A stretch of DNA of 45,358 nt from Candidatus Mediterraneibacter avicola (GTDB taxonomy: Bacteria > Bacillota > Clostridia > Lachnospirales > Lachnospiraceae): positions 1 through 45,358 of the forward strand of contig DXDR01000003.1 in NCBI GenBank assembly GCA_019115385.1, read 5' to 3'. Below are positions 41,927 through 45,358 of this stretch, in pieces. The position numbers were made by a program, and so were the translations under genes. The notes beneath the pieces are model-generated. The model was not told the origin of the DNA and did no database searches. It saw only the letters and a program-made list of their open reading frames with translations. How positions within the stretch are numbered: the first letter of the stretch is position 1; each line of letters starts with the position of its first letter.

Positions 41927-42864
41927 ATACAGCCCTCCTCCCTCCGGGCACTGCCGGGCTGGAGTACATCGATCCTCCGGTCATAATAATAGGCTCTGTC
42001 GCTGAGCACTTCCTCGGGAGCCACCTGAGTCCGGTTGACTTCCGCTACCATCTCATCCATGTCCCGGCATCCGACCCCTGACGAGGCAGGCACGATCACA
42101 ACTTCATGGACACTGCTCGGCAATACATAAAAATCCTCTCCCAAAATCCCTCCGATCATTTCAAGTACATGGGGATAAGCGATGCAGGCCGCTCCGTAGC
42201 TGCGGATCCTGTTTGAAAGCACATACATACTGTCTCTTTGCATTTCCGGTTCAGACAGCAGATTTTCCGCTCTGTCCGTGAACGTTTTCTGTTCGATACA
42301 TTCTTTCAGAGCATGACGCATGGTAAAAAATTCTGCCGGAAGCAGCTGTTTGACATTTTCCACAGCCGCGTCCCAGAGCGCGCTGTCCCCTATACCCCAG
42401 CGCTTTATATGGCTGTATTTTACCGGCATCGCCGCTGTCCCATTGCAGTTTATTTCAATAAGCACATAAAAAACTACTGACAGATCCAAAAATGTCCTGT
42501 GCGGAACATCTCTGAGAAATTCCCTGTTCTTATCCGTGTTGATCAGCTTAAATACAATTCTGTCCTTTACCCCTTCATAGTCCAGAAGCCCGCTGCAGTC
42601 CCACGATTCTTCCCTCCGTATGCTCTGATAAAACTCCACTAAAGCATGTACTGTTTCCTCCATCGTCCTCCCCTTCCTGTATTGTTCGTAATACTCTTCC
42701 AGGTAGATCGTAGGAGAAATATTCACGCCGGGCGTCTCGATCACAACGCCTGTCCGTTCTGTTCCATTGTTTTTCACTGCCGTATAGCAGGAAGCCTTAA
42801 CACCACCTTCCATTATCTGGTTAAGATTTTTCTCCACCGCGCTCACAAACTGCTGATAATTCAT
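41923..42864 (-). CDS. DUF5688 family protein of unknown function
   Basis: This 313-aa cytoplasmic-looking protein has no signal peptide or membrane segments. It has an N-terminal helical region with YLEEYYEQYRKGRTMEETVHALVEFYQ. The middle reads VFKLINTDKNREFLRDVPHRTFLDLSVVFYV. The C-terminal half includes FYVLPSSVHEVVIVP and DMDEMVAEVNRTQVAPEEVLSDRAYYYDR. This pattern matches the DUF5688 family, which I know as frequent in Lachnospiraceae and of unknown role. Its stop overlaps the surface-protein start (ATGA), so the two are translated together. It has its own upstream promoter. Confidence 0.8.
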   Translation of the reverse strand: MNYQQFVSAVEKNLNQIMEGGVKASCYTAVKNNGTERTGVVIETPGVNISPTIYLEEYYEQYRKGRTMEETVHALVEFYQSIRREESWDCSGLLDYEGVKDRIVFKLINTDKNREFLRDVPHRTFLDLSVVFYVLIEINCNGTAAMPVKYSHIKRWGIGDSALWDAAVENVKQLLPAEFFTMRHALKECIEQKTFTDRAENLLSEPEMQRDSMYVLSNRIRSYGAACIAYPHVLEMIGGILGEDFYVLPSSVHEVVIVPASSGVGCRDMDEMVAEVNRTQVAPEEVLSDRAYYYDRRIDVLQPGSARREEGCI

Positions 42865-42910
42865 TTTTCTCCTTTCTTTACGCGGTTCATTTAGTTTAAA
42901 CGAGAAAACC

Positions 42911-42925
42911 GGTACGAACTGTACC
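42911..42925. promoter_or_regulatory. Leader hairpin or operator upstream of the DUF5688 gene
   Basis: GGTAC-GAACT-GTACC is a short perfect inverted repeat in the untranslated leader, between the promoter and the ribosome site. It could be an operator or an RNA hairpin. Confidence 0.35.
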
Positions 42926-42972
42926 TTTGAAAAATATGTAAAACTGATTTGAATAAATAATATGTGCTCTTG

Positions 42973-43001
42973 ATTATAGACGAGGGGCTGTGAAAAAGCA
43001 A
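42973..43001 (-). promoter_or_regulatory. Promoter of the DUF5688-surface protein operon
   Basis: On the minus strand TTGCTT, 17 bases, TATAAT; it gives a leader of about 100 bases before the DUF5688 ATG. Confidence 0.6.
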
Positions 43002-43026
43002 TGGTGCATTTTTCACAAAAAGAAAA

Positions 43027-43069
43027 GAGAGGCTGCAGTCTCTGCCTGTGGCAGATCCCGCAGCCTCTC
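43027..43069 (-). terminator. efp terminator
   Basis: A 10-bp perfect stem GAGAGGCTGC/GCAGCCTCTC is followed on the minus strand by TTTTCTTTTTG, 57 bases after the efp stop. Confidence 0.88.
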
Positions 43070-43125
43070 CTGTTTCCGCATTACTCTCCCGCAAAAATCT
43101 GTGGGAAAGTCTGTCTCCCGACAGA

Positions 43126-43683
43126 TCAGACTCTGGACAGATACTCTCCAGTTCTCGTGTCGATCTTCAGAACATCCCCTGTTTCACAGAAAAGAGGAAC
43201 CATTACAACAGCGCCCGTCTCCACTGTGGCAGGCTTTGTTGCACCCTGTGCCGTATCTCCCTTGAATCCGGGCTCTGTCTCTGTGATAGCCAGTTCAACA
43301 AACAGAGGCGGCTCAACAGAGAATACATTCCCTTTATGAGAGCAGATCTTTACCGTCTCGTTCTCTTTTACAAACTTCAGAGCATCGCCTACAACATCGG
43401 CATTCAGCGCGATCTGATCATATGTCTCCATGTCCATGAAGTTGTACAGATCGCCGTCCTGATACAGATACTGCATATCTTTTCTGTCAATGTGTGCATT
43501 TTCAAATTTCTCAGTAGGACGGAAAGTCTTCTCAACAACACCGCCGCTGATGATATTTTTCAGCTTAGTTCTTACAAAAGCCGCACCTTTTCCCGGTTTT
43601 ACATGCTGAAATTCCATGATCTGATAAATATTTCCGTCAATTTCCACGGTTAAGCCGTTCTTAAAATCTCCTGCTGAAACCAT
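43126..43683 (-). CDS. efp: Translation elongation factor P (EF-P)
   Basis: EF-P rescues ribosomes stalled at polyproline stretches. It has 185 aa in three beta-barrel domains. The conserved tip loop [17 protein letters not shown] carries Lys32, the residue modified in many bacteria. ERPTEKF-like [24 protein letters not shown] and the C-terminal [10 protein letters not shown] are family hallmarks. It has its own promoter and terminator. AAGGAGG lies before the ATG. No EF-P modification gene is seen here. Confidence 0.97.
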   Translation of the reverse strand: MVSAGDFKNGLTVEIDGNIYQIMEFQHVKPGKGAAFVRTKLKNIISGGVVEKTFRPTEKFENAHIDRKDMQYLYQDGDLYNFMDMETYDQIALNADVVGDALKFVKENETVKICSHKGNVFSVEPPLFVELAITETEPGFKGDTAQGATKPATVETGAVVMVPLFCETGDVLKIDTRTGEYLSRV

Positions 43684-43731
43684 CTGTTTTCCTCCTTCAA
43701 TTACGCCTTTACCCGGCGCTCCGCTTTATAC

Positions 43732-43760
43732 ATTCTATAATAGATTTCCCTATTTTTCAA
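43732..43760 (-). promoter_or_regulatory. efp promoter
   Basis: On the minus strand TTGAAA, 17 bases, TAGAAT, 49 bases before the efp start. Confidence 0.7.
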
Positions 43761-43789
43761 TCCTTTTTTTACCTGCAGCCCGATTCCCG

Positions 43790-44305
43790 TCATTTTCTGT
43801 CGGTTCCGCCGCTCTTCTTTCTTCTGTAAAAATAAAGCACCAGCTTTTCCAGATATCTTTTCAGTATGATCTGTATTTCTTCTTTCGGATGGATCGGCCG
43901 GACAAGAATATTGTGTATCCCCGCCCTTTTTGCGCCCCACACATCTGTAAAAAGCTGATCTCCCACAAAAAGCGTATTTTCCCTGTCAGTCCCCATGATC
44001 TCCATCGCCCGGATATAGTTCTTTGTAGAAGGTTTATGGGCATTATATATATAGTTTGTCTGAATATCCTGATTAAACATTTTTACTCTTGCTTCCTGAT
44101 TATTGGAGATCAGACAGGACGCAAATCCAATCTTTTCCAGTCTCTGAAAAAGTTTCCTTGCCCGCTCGTCCGCAGGCGCCCCGTGAGGCACAAGAGTGTT
44201 GTCGATATCGAAGATTACCCCCCGGTATCCTTCTTCATATAGTTTCTCAAACGGAATGATATACGTGGACGCCACATATTCATCCGGGAAAAATCTGTCA
44301 AACAT
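43790..44305 (-). CDS. YqeG-family HAD IIIA phosphatase
   Basis: This 171-aa cytoplasmic HAD phosphatase has motif I FDIDNTLVPHGAP (nucleophile Asp), motif II CLISNNQEARV, the Lys motif HKPSTKNYIRA and motif IV VGDQLFTDVWGAKRAG. YqeG is widespread in Firmicutes, and its substrate is not firmly known to me. Its ATG overlaps the aroK-fusion stop by one base (TAATG), so the two are coupled. The C-terminus is basic. Confidence 0.92.
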   Translation of the reverse strand: MFDRFFPDEYVASTYIIPFEKLYEEGYRGVIFDIDNTLVPHGAPADERARKLFQRLEKIGFASCLISNNQEARVKMFNQDIQTNYIYNAHKPSTKNYIRAMEIMGTDRENTLFVGDQLFTDVWGAKRAGIHNILVRPIHPKEEIQIILKRYLEKLVLYFYRRKKSGGTDRK

Positions 44306-45090
44306 TATTTTCCATCCAACTCCATCAACTTTGTGATCAGTTCCTCGCAGATCTGTAAAATCGTCTTGTTGTCTGTCTGTACCACTACATCGGCGGCAGC
44401 CTCATATTTCTCCCGCCGCTTTTCCATCAAATCTGCAATAAACTCTACGTTTTTATTTCCATCCAATATCGGCCTGTCATTGCTGTCCTTAACTCTCTCG
44501 TAGATTGTCTCCGGACTTGCCGTCAGCAGAACGACCCTGCCGTTTTTCTTCATCTCCGCCACATTTTCCTGCCTGAGGGCCACGCCGCCGCCGCAGGAAA
44601 TAATACAGTTCTGCCGGGCCTGCAGTTCTTTGAGGAGGTTTGTCTCAAGATTTCTGAAATACTCTTCCCCGTATGTGGCAAAGATATCCGGTATCGCCAT
44701 CTCTTCCCGCTCCGTGATCACCTGATCCATCTCTACCAGCTTCATATCAAACACTGTGCTCAGGTAATCCGAGATCGTGGATTTTCCCGCCCCCATAAAT
44801 CCGATCAGGACGATATTGTAAGGGAACAGCTTTCGGGCCTGGATCCGCTTGCTGTTGCGGAGAATTCTCCGAAATACATCCTGGATCTCTTCCCGGTACT
44901 TGTTATCCTGCAATTTTTGGTCCAGCCTGCGCTGCTGCTTAGCCTCCTGTGCCGGCTGGAGTATGGGCATCCCATATGTTTCTTTATACGCCATGATCTT
45001 CTCGATAATTGAATTTCTCTCCACCAGAGCATCAATGATCCGGTCGTCACAGATGGCAAGCTGCTCACGGTACATTTCTAAATCGTTCAT
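44305..45090 (-). CDS. aroK: Chorismate mutase-type domain fused to shikimate kinase (AroQ-AroK)
   Basis: Residues 1 to about 85 form a helical AroQ-like chorismate mutase domain (LEMYREQLAICDDRIIDALVERNSIIEKIMAYK). From about 92 a shikimate kinase begins: Walker A VLIGFMGAGKSTISDYL, EMDQVITEREEMAIPDIFATYGEEYFRNLE and the ISCGGGVALRQEN loop. Shikimate kinase phosphorylates the shikimate 3-hydroxyl; chorismate mutase acts three steps later, so the fusion joins non-adjacent steps of aromatic synthesis. I start at 45090 (MNDLEM), six bases after GGAGG, rather than the ATG at 45096, which abuts the ribosome site. It is first gene of an operon with yqeG. Confidence 0.93.
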   Translation of the reverse strand: MNDLEMYREQLAICDDRIIDALVERNSIIEKIMAYKETYGMPILQPAQEAKQQRRLDQKLQDNKYREEIQDVFRRILRNSKRIQARKLFPYNIVLIGFMGAGKSTISDYLSTVFDMKLVEMDQVITEREEMAIPDIFATYGEEYFRNLETNLLKELQARQNCIISCGGGVALRQENVAEMKKNGRVVLLTASPETIYERVKDSNDRPILDGNKNVEFIADLMEKRREKYEAAADVVVQTDNKTILQICEELITKLMELDGK

Positions 45091-45110
45091 TTTCATCCTC
45101 CGTCTGTAAA

Positions 45111-45134
45111 GCAGACCTCAGGGATCTGCTTTTT
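45111..45134 (-). promoter_or_regulatory. Leader hairpin of the aroK operon
   Basis: AGCAGA-N9-TCTGCT forms a hairpin in the roughly 85-base untranslated leader, 10 bases before the ribosome site. On the plus strand it is followed by TTTTT. It may regulate translation or stabilise the transcript. Confidence 0.35.
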
Positions 45135-45180
45135 CATAACCACAGGGAAACTCTCCTGCCGCGTTCACAAAGTACATCAC

Positions 45181-45209
45181 ATTATAACAACTTTCCACTG
45201 CTATGGCAA
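45181..45209 (-). promoter_or_regulatory. aroK operon promoter
   Basis: On the minus strand TTGCCA, 17 bases, TATAAT, 90 bases before the start codon. Upstream, 45210-45358 is AT-rich without a gene I can support. Confidence 0.75.
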
Positions 45210-45358
45210 GGATGAATCAATCCAGACCAGTTTTAAACGGTAAAAATATATTTGCCTGCCATATACCAATGAATTTCTAAGAAAAAATAAGTTATCCACA
45301 ATACTGGTTATTCTTCCGAACTTATTCACTTTTAAGGCCCTGATGGCCGAATTTCCTC

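Noticed and set aside
45292-45300. Perfect DnaA box TTATCCACA
   Set aside because: A single 9-mer is expected by chance about once per 100-130 kb on both strands, and no cluster or dnaA gene is nearby; one TTATTCACT variant follows but is not enough for an origin.
45332-45358. Possible 3' end of a minus-strand gene (ending ...EEIRPSGP)
   Set aside because: Only eight codons are visible before a stop; other frames are also open, so no gene can be supported.

Overview
The window looks like a chromosome segment of an anaerobic gut-type Firmicute, most likely Lachnospiraceae. The evidence is moderate GC, an anaerobic (early cobalt insertion) cobalamin pathway, a DUF5688 protein, an LPXTG-like SpaA/VaFE surface protein, clostridial TTGaca/TATAAT promoters and AGGAGG ribosome sites. 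Most genes are on the minus strand. I see no prophage, transposase, CRISPR array or rRNA. The family-level assignment is an inference.

Layout. 1-684 (+) is the 3' end of a sensor histidine kinase. About 736-22883 (-) is a 22-kb cobalamin cluster, read right to left: btuR, a cobalamin riboswitch, cbiM-N-Q-O (cobalt uptake), cbiK (cobaltochelatase), bcp, cbiD, cbiL, cbiF, cbiH, cbiET, cbiA, cobT, cobS, cobC, a ketopantoate-reductase-like gene, ybaK, a peptide-type ABC transporter (two permeases, a fused double ATPase, a lipoprotein) and finally a tandem-domain cobU. Cobalt import, chelation, ring methylation and lower-ligand assembly are thus mostly in one run. cbiC, cbiG, cbiJ, cbiP and cbiB are absent from the window.

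22938-31687 holds a glyoxalase-fold gene (+), an NlpC/P60 peptidoglycan hydrolase (-) with two tandem promoters, and gltB-gltD (-, glutamate synthase). Two intergenic structured elements lie here: a GC-rich multi-hairpin at 23521-23743 and a long inverted repeat at 25117-25260. 31688-35575 (-) is argS-alaX-CPBP protease. 35666-35829 is a third multi-arm palindromic element. 35918-38821 (+) has nfo (endonuclease IV), then an autoregulated GntR/ABC-ATPase/permease operon.

38989-39059 (-) is tRNA-Arg(CCG). 39149-42864 (-) is DUF5688 translationally coupled to a 925-aa SpaA/VaFE surface protein. 43126-45090 (-) is a chorismate mutase-shikimate kinase fusion followed by a YqeG phosphatase, with efp on its own promoter.

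The least explained items are the four intergenic palindromic elements (11145-11215, 23521-23743, 25117-25260, 35666-35829), the tandem CobU, the peptide-type transporter inside the cobalamin cluster, and the DUF5688/SpaA pair. Promoters, terminators and starts were found by eye, and all family calls are from motif recognition without database searches.
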